64,000 bases of DNA, from NCBI GenBank assembly GCA_004335835.1, contig RWJK01000397.1, positions 1 through 64,000 of the forward strand, given 5' to 3'. Numbering within the stretch: the first letter of the stretch is position 1; each line of letters begins with the position of its first letter. Shown here in pieces: positions 45,953 to 57,299 of the stretch. The position numbers and the translations under genes were made by a program. The notes beneath the pieces are model-generated. The model was not told the origin of the DNA. It saw only the letters and a list, made by a program, of their open reading frames with translations, and did no database searches. The stretch is from Scenedesmus sp. ARA3. Its lineage: Eukaryota > Chlorophyta > Chlorophyceae > Sphaeropleales > Scenedesmaceae.

Positions 45953-46282
45953 CGGGGAGCCGTGAGTGACGGCCGTGCAGCAGTCTGATGTGAGATGAGA
46001 TGAGATGAGATGGGGTGAATGTCAAGGCTGCGCAGCTTGCATTGATGATGATGTGGGGATGTGTGGGTTGCTGCATGCACCATGTTTGTGCAGCATGACG
46101 GAGATTTGCGAGTGCTGCAAAGATGCCAAGGGGTTTGCGGCCAGGGAACAAGTCCATACATGTCGAAAGGGTTTCCTACGCGTGAGCGCGTGCGCATGCA
46201 CAGCACGAGCGACTTCTCCGGAGCCTATGCGCAAACACACAAGGCGAAGGGGCTTGTCAAGTTGGGATCTGTCAGGATCCAT

Positions 46283-46475
46283 GGTGACTTCACACGCATT
46301 GAACTCTTTGGTTGGTGTGAGGCATGATGCGCTTCAGCACATACACCGTGATCCGGGCCTGGGTGGTTTAAGCGGGCATTACAGTGCCTGCCACAAGCCA
46401 CTCATTGCCCGGCTCCCGGTGCACGTGCTCAAGCGCATTATGCCAAACATCACAGTGAAGTGATACATGGATAGC
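46283..46475. repeat. Imperfect foldback element
   Basis: The core arms 46322-46357 and 46408-46444 are inverted copies with about 80% identity (GCATGATGCGCTTCAGCAC against GGCATAATGCGCTTGAGCAC). Weaker complementarity continues outward (ATCCATGGTGACTTCAC against its counterpart near 46452-46472) and inward. Confidence 0.65.
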
Positions 46476-47307
46476 AACGCGATTGCATGGTGTTTGTGGG
46501 GTGGTGGGGTTTGTGGCGGCATGCCAGGGATGTGGCTGATGAAGAGGGACAGGCGCTTGCTGCCCCACAGATGCACCGCTGCGAGTTTCATAGTGCTTCT
46601 TGTCTGTTGCAGATGTTGCTTGTCGCATGGCTTGTTCAATACAGAGCAGATCCACGCTCTCTACAGCTGGATCGCGCAGCGTGGCGGTTGCTGGCGGCAA
46701 GGGGGATCCACACAACCAGGTGTACAAATTGAGTTGACAATTGGCTGTACACATGTGGCAAGGATCATCTGGCTTTCATGAGACCAGGGGTTGCAGAAGT
46801 TTCTTGTGGATCCTTCTCATCATAGTAGCAGCATGACCATGGCATACATGCATCAGGCGCAAGCTTTGCATTGCATGCATGTTGGCAGTTGATCATCACC
46901 TGCATGCAACGTCTGGGTTTTGGCACATGAGACGATCAGACATCATCACCAACTGTGCTGCTGAAGCACAAGTGAAAGTTTACGTTTGTATCTGCACCAA
47001 TGCCACGCATTTGTTCCAGCTCGGCTGTATGCCAAGCGGGATTGCAGGAGTCCCTTTGCACGCGCGGCTGCTTCCTTCCTTACCGATGGGTTGCCGTGCA
47101 TTTCCACATCAGACAAGCTGCATGGCATGCAGAGCTGTTGCACGGCTGACCTCTGCACACCCGTATGGTGTCAGGGATATTGGGGGCGGTGCTGCTGCTG
47201 CTGCTGCTTGTCGCCCAGATTGCAGCTCATCTTCACTTCAACTGTCAGTCTGCCATAACGCTTTCATGTTCAGCGCCTCTGTTGGAAAGGTCTTTGGAGT
47301 TCTGAAA

Positions 47308-47447
47308 GATACAGTTATGGCCCCAGGTGGGCGTTTTAAGATGCATTATCCAAGTCACCGAAAAACGAAGCAATTTTTTCAATTGTTTTGTATTTCAGTG
47401 ACATTGAGTTGCATCTTAAAACACCCACCTGGGGCCATTGTTGTATC
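47308..47447. repeat. Long near-complete hairpin, arms about 67 nt, loop about 5 nt
   Basis: The left arm 47308-47375 and right arm 47381-47447 are inverted copies, ending GATACA...TGTATC and both containing GGCCCCAGGTGGG and its complement. The inner part (CAAGTCACCGAAAAACGAAG) also pairs with mismatches. It could be a MITE or a long-hairpin small-RNA precursor. Confidence 0.75.
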
Positions 47448-47667
47448 AATCAGCCGCACCTTCTTGCTGAGTTCCTGCATCCTTTCACATGCTGCAGTCT
47501 GCTTTGATTCTGCTGTTGGCCGCTGGTGCTGCACACTGTGCAGACACAACGGATGCCAGGTGATTGAAGTCTAGGGGATTATCCAAGTAGCAGCATTGAG
47601 GCTCTTGAGGCTGTCTAAATGTGTGTGCCCTTGACAGGTGTTGCATGCTGTTGCGCACTTTGGCAAT

Positions 47668-47945
47668 GGGCTGTGTGGGTTGCATTGTCTGTTGGCAGGT
47701 GGTAATCACAGCTAGGGATTACTGATGCGCTGTGCGGGTTGCATCATCTGATGGCAGGTGGTAAGCACGGCTAGGGATTGCTGTTGCGCTGTGTGGGTTG
47801 CATACTCCGCTGGCAGATGGTAATCACGGCTAGTGATTACTGATGGGCTGTGTGGGTTTCATCATCTGATGGCAGGTGATAATCACGGCTAGGGATTACT
47901 GATGCGCTGTGTGAGCCACTCAACGGTTGCACCTTATCGCAGGTG
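47668..47945. repeat. 59-bp tandem repeat, about 4.5 units
   Basis: The unit starts G(G/C)GCTGTGTGGGTTGCAT and contains GGCAGGTGGTAATCACGGCT. Unit starts are at 47668, 47727, 47786, 47845 and 47904, exactly 59 bp apart. Confidence 0.9.
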
Positions 47946-48006
47946 GTAGCCACAGTCTGTGATGTATACTCATCACTGTGGGAGATCCCCAGCGCCACCA
48001 AAGGCA

Positions 48007-48049
<43 letters not shown>

Positions 48050-49224
48050 GTGCTGTTGTATGTACTGATGCAAGGAGGTTGTGCATTGATTGTTGCCTCC
48101 ACTCGCATGTGTGTCAGCAGCAGCCACATGCGGGCGTTTGTGCTGTGTGAAAGTTTGGGATGGAAGCACTGTTTCTGAGCTTGGTGTGCGCTGGGCCACT
48201 GCCCGTGCCCGCAATCTGCTTCCTGATGGCGAACCTGCTTCAGGTTGTGATAACATGAGGGTCTTGCTGCTGTTTGATCACTAAAGCGCCAATGACGGGT
48301 GCTAGATGCCTAAATCCACATGGGCTCCAACCAGCCCGACAGCGCCTTATGATCTTCCTCGTAAGGCTCCTTTTCAGTGTTGTTGCATTCAGCTGCCAGG
48401 GCGCCTGGCAGTGCTGCGTTACATTATGTTATGTTACATTTTGTTATGTTATATTGGTGTTACGTACTGTTAAAGAGGACTTGCAGATGGACTGGGCATC
48501 CTCATTGTCATACTCATACATATACTCACGGAATGCATGTTAACGAGCTGCTTTGAATGCACCTGCAACTGGCAAAGCAGGAGAAAACAAAAAGGAGAGG
48601 CAAGGGCCGGGCACGGTTGCAGTGGCATCAAGCGGCTTGCTGCGGCGTTGGGCATTAAGTTTGAGCTCGGGCTGTACTTGCCTGATTGCCTGCAGCTGTT
48701 TTTTTTTGTGGTTATTGCCTGCAGCTGATTGCCTGCAGCTGTTGGCGTGGATTTGCAGCACATCTGTGCTGTCCCAATGCATGCAGGCTGCCGACACCCA
48801 GCTCATGTCAGCACTCGTGCTGACCACTGCTGGGTCAGCCGCCTGGGTACAAGGGGTTGCTGCACCTGGTGTGTCATCACAATGCATGCACTGCTAGTAG
48901 CTTTGCTAAGCTGCTGTTCCAGAACACTGCGGGCCTGGTACTGCTGAAGAGGTTGTGCGTGGCATGCGGCTGTGGAATTTGTACAGTATGCTGGCCGCAG
49001 TCGGGGTGGTTGCAAAAGCACTGGGAAGGCACTGAGGAGCCGAACACGCTTGCTGGTGGTGGAGCTGCGCTGCAGCGTGTTGGCGTGCGGCTGGGCAAAG
49101 CTTGAATGTTGTTACATGGTCTTACAGCTGGAATGTAACAGTTCAGAGGCATCACCTAATCGGGGCCAACAGCAGGCTCAGCAAGTGCACTGCCAGTGGC
49201 AACAGGCCTAAGGGCACTTAAGGG

Positions 49225-49384
49225 CATTTTTTATGTTACCAGCGGCACGCTTGCCAGGGGGTTCGAACTCCTACTGGCTAGTCACACGCAGCAGTCAGGC
49301 GAACCTGACTGCAGGGGACACAAAGGCGTTGCCTCCACCACGAAGACACGTCTAACACGCCTGTACAGGAGGTGCCCAGCACCC
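49225..49384 (-). mobile_element. SINE-like dispersed repeat, copy 1 (minus orientation)
   Basis: About 150 bp matching, in inverse orientation, the copy at 56238-56406. It includes a CAGTCAGG-CGAA-CCTGACTG hairpin (49292-49311) and the CCAGTAGG/CCCCCTGG-type terminal palindrome. A T-run at 49226-49231 corresponds to the A-rich tail. Short terminal pieces also occur at 49465-49493 and 49645-49665. Confidence 0.6.
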
Positions 49385-49776
49385 TAACGTCTGAAGTCTT
49401 GCAGGGCTAACATGGCCCTTCTCGTGATATGCCAGGTGCTCAATTGTGCTGGGTGTGGCGAGCCAGTAGGGTTCCGCCCCCCTGGTAACCAAACTATGCC
49501 AGGTGAACCATATGCATATGCAAGCGCCGACTCAGCTGTTGAACAGCAAACCCGGGGGATTGGCTCCACCAAGGTGGATAGCTGTGCATGCTGCACCGTG
49601 ACTGCATCCTCTGCTCAAGGCGCTGTACAGCTAGAAGTATCATTTTTTGTTACCAGGGGCTAGAAGCTAGAAGTATTATAGAGGTTCTCCATACTACACT
49701 GCTCACAACTCTGTCCCCAACAGCCCTGTCCGTGCTGAGCCCAACTGTCCTGCTGAGTTTTTGTGTTGTGGCGTTT

Positions 49777-50225
49777 AAAACCGCTCCACCGCAGACTGTT
49801 CATCTGCCACATCCATCAGCTCCTCCAGCGCCGCCCTGAACCCTAACCTCTTGAGCTTGTAGAAATCTTGCAGCACCTCAACCACATCTTCAGCGCTGCC
49901 GCAAGCCAACAGCCCACTCCTAGCGGCAGTGTGCTCTACTCGCACAAACGTAGCCATCACATACCAGCAGCAGGTGCCGCAGCTGAGGGTTCAAAGAACT
50001 ATGCCTAAAACCGCTCCACCACCGACTGCTCATCTGCAACATCCATCAGCTCCTCTAGCGCGTCTGAACCCTAACCTCTGAGCTTGTAGAAATCTTGCAG
50101 GACCTCCACCACATCCTCAGCGCTGCCGCAAGCCAACAGCCCACTCCTAGCGTCGATGTGCTCTACTCGCACAAACGTAGCCATCACATACCAGCAGCAG
50201 GTGCCGCAGCTGAGGGTTCAAAGAA
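49777..50225 (-). repeat. Two extra copies of the adjacent gene's C-terminal coding end
   Basis: Units starting near 49777 and 50007, with the gene's own end at 50235, are about 229 bp apart and encode (S/P)EDVVEVLQDFYKLKRLGF on the minus strand. The middle copy has a small deletion (near 50060) that breaks the frame. The outer copy stays open. Confidence 0.85.
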
Positions 50226-52466
50226 CTATGCCTGAAACCGCTCCACCACCGACTGCTCATCTGCAACATCCATCAGCTCCTCCAGCGCCGCCCTGAACCC
50301 TAATCTTTTCAGCTTGTAGAAATCCTGCAGGACCTCAACCACATCTTCAGGGCTACCGCCAGCCATGGCAGCCAGCTGCACCAGCTGAGAGCTCCCTAGC
50401 AGCAGCAGCGGCCGGCTTTTTATGCCAGGAGGCATAATAGACAGCATTGCTGCTGAGTTTGACAGAAGCTGCCGAGCCTCTGCCAGCTGCTGCTGCTGGG
50501 ATGCGGCTGCGCTGCTTTCTACAGTCTTTCTGGAAGCCTTGGATGGCTTGTGTGATGTCAAGCCCTGCGGCTGCTGCTGCTGCTGCTGGGGTTGTGCATT
50601 GGGGTTGATAGTTGTGAAGACGGATGGCGCTCCTGCTGCTGCTGCCTGCAGGTATTGGATGTAGTCATCTAGGTCAGCATCAAAGAATGCGTCCCAGATG
50701 TCGACTTCTGCTAGCTCTTCTGGTGACACGGCAGGGACACTGCTGCTGCTGCTGCTGCTGCCGTCAGGCTCGTTTTCAGCTGGTGACGGCTGCTGCTGCT
50801 GCTGCTGGTGGTGTGACAGGTGGTGCTGCTGCACCAGGCGCCTGTGCTGCCGCTGCAGCAGCATCAGCTGCATGCACCTGCAGGGTGCATGATGAGGAGC
50901 AGCAGCAGCAGCAGCAGCAGCGAGTTGAGCAATGCTGGTGGCACTCACAGCATCACATGCGCTGCTGTTGCAGTTGTGAACATGTTACAGCTGAGTTGCG
51001 TATTCGAGGAGGGTAGGTCCCCAGCATTGTACACCCTTTGACCGGCCCAAAGCAAAGCTGAACTTGTTGCTGTTCATCGCGCTGCACACTGTATCTGCAA
51101 GAGTGTTGCATCACACAAACAACACAAACGCAAATGTTACCTTTTGAAGACAAAGTAGTCTAGCAGGCACTCGCCAACCTCATTCCCAGTGGCGCCTGCT
51201 GCTGCATGGCACGCAGCAGCAGCGGCGTCTGCTGCTGCTGCCAGCTGCTCACTACTCAGCTCCTGCAGCTGCTCGTCACTGAGAGCCTGCATGAACTTCC
51301 CATCACGAACTTCCCAGCCGCCACTGCTGCTGCTGCTGCTGCTGCTGCCATCGTGAACTTCCCAGCCACCTGCGCCCCCACTGCTGCTGCTGCTGCTGTC
51401 AAAGATGTCACTAGTGTCACTAGCGTCAGCGGGTGTCACCCGCAGCAGCTGCTGCATCAAGTGACGCAGCAGCGTCTCGCGCCGCAGCAGCTGCATCCTG
51501 CCCCTGCGCCCCTGCGCGCGTGTTACGCCGAGTTCGAAAACTGACGGCATGCCGAGCCTGGCTGATTTCAAATAACTGACAAACAGCGCCAGGTCAGCGT
51601 CTGCCATGCGGTCTAGTGAATAAGCGCTGGTCTGCGGCAGTGCTGCAACAACTTCCCAGGGCTGCGCTGCTGCTGCTGCTGCTGCTGCTGCTGGGCTCCC
51701 CTCTTCCTGCTGCGGCTGGGTGGGGCTGCTGCTGATGGGAGGTTGTGGTTGCTCCTGACTTGTCTCTGCCAGCTGCTGCTGCTGCTGCTGCCTTGCAGGC
51801 CGCAGCATGGATGCTGCAGCAGCTGCTGCAGCACTGCTGCTTGGGGGTACTCTGCCCAGGGCGGGTGCTGTGGCTTTGCGGTCTGGCAGCACTAGTCGAG
51901 CTGGCTGGGGCCAGGGCCCTGGTGCTGCTGCTGACCGCTGCTTGCGCTGCTGCTGCTGTTTTGGCTGCTGCTGTTTCGGCTGCTGGCTTTTGTCACTGCT
52001 GCTGCTGCTGGCTGCCTTGTGCGTGTCTGGCCGCTTGCCTTTCTTGCTGCTGCCGCTGCCTTTGCTGCTGCTGCTACTGCTGCTGCTGCTGAAGAGGCGG
52101 TTGAGGCACTCACTGTTCTGAAGACCTGCTTGCCCTGACAGGGTGCCACTCGAGGGAATCAGGCCTGCACACATCAGCAACACCATGTCATGGTAACAAA
52201 GCTGTTGCAGATTGTTGTACATCAATGTGAGACACAACAGACTCTGCAAGCTCCATGTTAACAGAATGAGTGCAGGCTACAGCATGCAGTAATGCACACG
52301 CACAAGGGTGAACTCAAGCAGCAGGACAGCCACCTCCCAGTGCATGCATGCTTGCTGTCACACAAGATAGCTCTTCAGAGCACAGTCACGTACATTGTTG
52401 CAAGCTTGAGCTTTTCAACAGCGCTTGGAGTGCAGAGCTTGCAAAGGCCTTCCGCAGTGCTGACAT
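50226..52466 (-). CDS. Unknown protein with internal duplicated module, organelle-type N-terminus
   Basis: Three exons (52466-52394, 52164-51141, 50877-50226) join in frame to 582 aa. Exon 1 encodes MSALRKAFASSALQALLKSS, a basic amphipathic stretch typical of mitochondrial or plastid presequences. Two related modules follow in exons 2 and 3: an acidic D-x-D-L helix with YL and a PSVF motif (ARLGMPSVFEL and AAAGAPSVFTT), then a closing helix (VGECLLDYFVFKR and VVEVLQDFYKLKR). Poly-Ser, poly-Gln and poly-Ala linkers separate them. No known family was recognised. Repeated helical modules in an organelle-targeted algal protein suggest RNA or protein binding, by inference only. The last exon's end is repeated twice downstream. 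The gene is divergent from the 52849 gene. Confidence 0.65.
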
Positions 52467-52848
52467 GCTGCTGTCCCAGTTGCTCTGCTGCTACTGCTGC
52501 TGCTGCTCTGCGGTGCTGTTGGCTAGTGTGCGAGCAGCTGTCACTGAGTTGGTTTTTTTGAAGTACATGTGAGCTCGTTCATCGTAAAGCACCGTCTGCT
52601 GGATGCCCTGTACACACCAGCGACAGAGCCCTACCAGGGTGACAAAGTAACCTGCAGTACTTCCGACACACGCATGCGCATGTGCTTAATTTACGTTGAT
52701 GATAGTTAGCGAAGGTGACTGAAGTGATACATCAAAACTCTATCTTCACCACCGACTGCCTCGCCGCGTACGCTGCCAGATCTGCTGCAGCAAACGCGCA
52801 CCTGATAACAAGGTACTATAATACTGATAAACATCAATTTCAATTACG
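52467..52848. promoter_or_regulatory. Divergent promoter region
   Basis: 382 bp between the start codons of two genes that both encode presequence-like N-termini. Shared regulation is possible. No specific element was identified. Confidence 0.45.
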
Positions 52849-55549
52849 ATGTTAGGGCGCGTTCAGCGTGCACTGCATCGCGGAGTGCTGGCAGGCCTAC
52901 AGCAGCAGCACCAGCAGCACTGTCAACAGCTGGAGGTACTTGGGCTGCAGACAGCTCGGAGCTTTTTCAACGGTAGGAATCCATTAGCATTCTCTGTTAG
53001 TGATGCGTTATGTTGCTGCTGTTGCCAAGCAGTAGCCTCGTTGGATTGCCTGCGGGCTGCAGTCATCCTGTGTGCTGCTCGCTGTAGTCTTCAGTGAAGG
53101 AGCTGAACCTCCTGCTGCTGCTGCTGCTGCTGCTGCTGGTGTTGTTGTTGCTTCCAGATTACAAAGCTTCTAAGTCTTCAAAGCCAAGGAAGCTGAAGCA
53201 GCTGGTGCGCAGGAGTGAAGCAGTGCACAAAATAGCAAGTGAGTGGAGAGCACGTCCAGGGTGCAGCTGTGCCTACGTCTGGGGAGTGCTAGTGACGTTG
53301 GTTAGCTGCTGCCGACAAGTTTGAACTGTATTCAAATGTGACAGGTCAGCTGCTGGCGTGGTTTTCAGCTCAGGAGCACAGAATGGCGTGTTGACATGCC
53401 GAACCAACTGACTTGAACTGTCTGTGCTCCTGATCCATGTTGCGGCTGTCCATTGCAGGCAGAAAGCAGCAGGCTGAAGCAGCAGCAGGAGGATTGGCAA
53501 GCAACAGCACAAGCCCTGCCACTGGCACATCAGCAGCCGCAGCAGCAGCTGCAGCAGAGGCAGATGCAACCAGCTCTGCAGCAGCAGCAGCAGCAGCAGC
53601 ACCCAGCAGTGGTCCTGTGTCCTCGCCGCTTTCACAGGTGCCACAAACACCTGGCAGCAGCGCAGCAGCAGCAGCAGCGCCATCAGCAGCTCCAACAACA
53701 GCAGCAGCAGCACCTGCAACAACAAACACTAAGAGCTCCTGGGTACCTTCTTGGCTTGACAATTTGATGGACTGTGAGTTTGCGCCGCATGTGCACAGTT
53801 CGGTTCCAACCAGTTGAAATGTTTGCTGCGGTCTGTGTTGGCATTATGTCATGCGCTGTGCAGCATGCATGATATGCAGCTCGCAGCAACAAAGCAGCAA
53901 AAGCTGGCACAATATGTTGCCCAGGTCTGTCTAGGAGAATCCGACAGATGCTCACTAGTGGCTGCAGTCGCAGCAGCGTGCAGGTGCAGTGCACCGACAG
54001 CAGCTGTTGAGCCTAGGCAAGCGGCGTAAGCACATGCAGTTGCCACAAGTGCTGAAGCCATTAGCCTCACATGCTGGCATTCCTGCTACAAGGCTCGACT
54101 ATACACAGGCTGCAGAAGATTGCTTGTTTTGTTTGGAAAAAAGCCGACGAACTTACCGTGCCTTGCTGCTGGTGCTGCGTGCTGAATGATATTGATGTGT
54201 GCCGTGCAGACCCTCGCAGGCGGCGCAGTGCGCAGCGGCCGTCAGGCACAACCTCGCCGCTGCAGAGCAACACGCCAGACGCAGCAGCAACAGCAGCAGC
54301 GGACCCCTCCGGCAGCAAGAAGGACGACGGCTGGGGGCAGGTGGAGCAGATGCGCAACATGACACTGGAGGGTGCGGCAAAAGATGTGTTAACGTGTTAT
54401 GATACGCTTGTTATGTTTCTTGTTATAATGATATGTGCTGTGTTATGGGCATTACACAGCCCATGCTGTGGATGTGTTGCCGGTGCTGCCGCTGGGGTAT
54501 GATGCTAGTGCTGGCAGTCGTTCATGGCCACAGCGCTCCCCCACACCTCACCTCTTCTGCAAACCACAATCACAAACAATGTCATGTAACGCAACAACAA
54601 TACGTGCACCGCATGACATTGCTTGATTCGAATCCACACAAAACTGCAACCCTGCAGCCTACCAGAGCAGCATTGCCAACGAGCCTGATGCTGGCGAGGA
54701 CCCTGACAAGCCGCCGCTGCCCAGCAAGCCTGCCAACAGGGGCCCCAACACCACGCTGCGGGCGCGCATGGACCGGCAGCGAGTGGCTCATGCGCGCTAC
54801 GAGCAGCAGGGCAGGCTCATCAGGTGTGCTGACGGGATGGATTGTTTAGGGGCAGCAGGGGCAAAGGGCTGCATGTGGGTCTGTGTGCGATGCATGGGTG
54901 CCAACAGCAGCAAGGAACAGCAGTGCCAAGCACTGGTGTCTGCGTTATAACATCTTGGTGAACAGTCTCAGGATGGCTGTGCTGCACAGGCTATGCATGA
55001 GGTGCTGAAGCATACTTGCGTCGTGGCGTGTCCTTTGACCGGCGGCTGCGGCATCCCTGCTTCTGAGCAGAAGGCACCGCTGGCAAAGCAACCCATCATG
55101 CACTGGTCTCTGCTGCGACTGTGCGCCTGTTTGCCATATGTCGACATCACCGCCTGCTGCTGCCGCTGCATCTGCTGCTGCTGCTGCTGGCAGCATGATG
55201 GACGACGCGGACAAGACGCGCGTCAGTGCAGACCCGCTGGCTTTCATGAAAGACCATGCAGCCATCAGGCGCATAGCACTCCTGGCAGACATGTCCGAGG
55301 GAGCGGTGAGCTGAAAAAATGCAGCTGCAGCTGCTTGCGATGCAGCAGCGGTACGATTGCGACGCTTGCTGCGGGTGCCAGCAGCATTAGCAGTGGCCAG
55401 CAGTAGCGGCTGTAGTAAGAGGTGCCTTGTGGCAAAGCCGTTATCTGTGATGTGACGTTGTGCTCCACACATCAACGCGTGCTGAACAGCTGCTGCTGCC
55501 GCGCTGTCACCCTCCTGCTGTTGCTTGTGTGTCCACACCTGCCCCTGTG

Positions 55550-55584
<35 letters not shown>

Positions 55585-56206
55585 AGGTGCGTGACATGCT
55601 GTACAGCTACCAGCGCAAGCGGGAGTTTGCTGAGCTGCTGCTGTCCCACAGGGATGCGGGCAAGCCGATGCCTTCTGCAGCAGACTCGGAGCCTGTCATG
55701 GAGCTGTACATGAAACTGAAGAGGCAGAAGGCACGGCGTGAGTAACACAGTGCGGTGTGGTGTATTGTGGTGTGGTTTGGTGTGGTGTGGGCTGTTTCCT
55801 GCAAGCTGTGGTGTGCATGCAGGGCTGTTGCAGGGGCGGGGAGGGGAGGGGGCGAGGTGCTTGTCCTGCAGGCAGGTGGGTGCGGGCTTGCAGCACTAAA
55901 GAGCACTGGCCTGGTAGCAGTCTGTTAGGGCATGGCACACAGTGGTGACACAGCTATTGATTTTTATTTGCTACGTAGATATGTCATCATGTGGTTCCTC
56001 ACAGAGGTTGCTGGCCGTCGCTTCTGTATCTTTGGTGCTGTCCTGCAGGGGACCAAGTGGCGCTGCTGCAGGAGTTCCGGGACCCTCAGAACTGCCAGCT
56101 GAAGGCCTGGGCAGGGGTGGTGGGCAAGAACAGGAAGTGCCCACGCACCGAGCTGCCATACAGGGACTGCTGCGGCAGGCTGAACAAGAAGGCCCTGCAG
56201 CACTAG
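52849..56206 (+). CDS. Putative organellar protein with SRP-M-like helices and SEC-C-like end
   Basis: Eight exons (52849-52972, 53158-53238, 53459-53773, 54210-54371, 54658-54823, 55194-55305, 55587-55737, 56049-56206) join in frame to 422 aa. The N-terminus (MLGRVQRALHRGVLAGLQQ) looks like a mitochondrial presequence. After an Ala/Ser-rich linker comes RRIALLADMSEGAVRDMLYSY, which resembles the Arg-Ile-Ala...V...LL helix pair of the SRP54/Ffh M domain. The C-terminus (VGKNRKCPRTELPYRDCCGR) resembles a SEC-C zinc motif, but the usual CxC is reduced to one Cys. Exon 7 follows a (CTG)nCAG acceptor. An organellar RNA-binding or translation-related role is conceivable. The protein is not one I can name. 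Confidence 0.6.
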
Positions 56207-56229
56207 GCCAGCAGCAGCTGCAGCTGGCG

Positions 56230-56406
56230 GACGGGGTTCAACTCCTCTGCTTATTTTTTGGTGCGGGAGCTGGGCGCCTCCTGTATAGGGGTGTTAGACG
56301 TGTCTTGCTGGTGGAGGCATTGCCTTGTGTCCCCTGCAGTCAGGTTCGCCTGACTGTTGCGTGTGACTAGCCAGTAGGATTTCGTCCCCCCTGGTAACAA
56401 AAAAAA
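56230..56406 (+). mobile_element. SINE-like dispersed repeat, copy 2, in a 3' UTR
   Basis: Matches 49225-49384 in inverse orientation and lies directly after the stop of the preceding gene. It contains CAGTCAGGTTCGCCTGACTG (56337-56356), an 8-bp stem with a UUCG tetraloop, then CCAGTAGG...CCCCCTGGTAAC and an A-run. The A-rich 3' end suggests retroposition. The upstream GGTTCAACTCC (56236-56246) resembles a Pol III B box. Confidence 0.6.
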
Positions 56407-57299
56407 GCTGGCGTACGGGTGCAGATGCGGTGGCGCGGTACCTGTCAAGACGAGCAGTCTCATACCAGCAAATGCAGTTGCAATCGTTTTGTGTGCGTCT
56501 GTGTGTGCAGCCATTGGTCAGCAGAGCTGGAGGGGTGATGTTTGAAGCTGTAGCTGTGCTGCGCACTGTGCAGGCTGCATGGCATCATGCCATGCCGCAT
56601 GATGCGGCATGATGCGGCTCTGAATGCAGCAAGTGATGGAACCGCAGCTTCTGCATGCAACAGGTAGAGGTGCACCACGTGCTGCTATGGCTTGATTGTT
56701 GATGTGATGATCACGATGATGGAGCCGTAGCACTGATCACGGTGTTTGGTGTCAGGACGTTAGTGCCTAAACCTCAGTCAAATCTGGTCAAACGTTGCAC
56801 CCTGTATGCACAGGCTCAAGGCCCCATCTGAGTGCAATACAATCAATAAATGCAATTCAAAACAACTATATAAAGCGTGTGCAGATTGATTGAAAGACAT
56901 TGCGTGTCCATACACAAGCCACGTTGGCTTCACGACACCTTGTGTCTGCCCGCACATGACGCTGTTCAATAACCATGTTCCGATGAAGGTCTTGTTTTTC
57001 GTCGTGTAAAAGTCAGGCGCGTCCGGCGGTGGCAGCAGTGCCGACACCATCAGTGCTGGTGAAGGGCCAGGAAAGGCAGCATGGACCACAGAGACAGGAT
57101 GCAGCATCTGGGGCGCAGGGCAATGCAGGCAAGCAAACAACGCTGACTGCAGGGATATGCACAGCTCAGCTGACAGAGTTTGACAGCCATGGCACAGCCA
57201 CTGCAACGTGCAGCACAGCCTGAGCGCTTTGCATGTGCACAGAGCTGAGCAATGTGCTTGCCCTGGTGTAACCCACGTGAGCTGTGTGGCCAGTAGCTC
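56407..57299. other. Intergenic region
   Basis: Between two plus-strand genes. No convincing exon was found, although 57000-57170 is mildly coding-like and could hold a 5' exon of the next gene. TGTAA at 57005 could be a distal polyadenylation site of the upstream gene. Confidence 0.4.

Larger units (their letters stand above)
45953..49776. other. Gene-poor region with repeats and possible exon remnants
   Basis: No gene model holds across this stretch. It contains a GATGA microsatellite (45988-46013), two foldbacks, a 59-bp tandem repeat, a CTG tract (48007-48047) and SINE-like termini. A few short exon-like pieces with plausible splice sites exist, for example near 46612-46705 and 48628-48960, but they do not join into a recognisable protein. 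They may be remnants of a decayed gene. Confidence 0.5.

Noticed and set aside
46005..46463. 152-codon open frame on the plus strand
   Set aside because: It overlaps the foldback and GATGA microsatellite and has no recognisable domain; the open frame is probably accidental.
47668..47945. CRISPR-like array
   Set aside because: The repeats are contiguous 59-bp tandem units without distinct spacers, in eukaryotic nuclear DNA.
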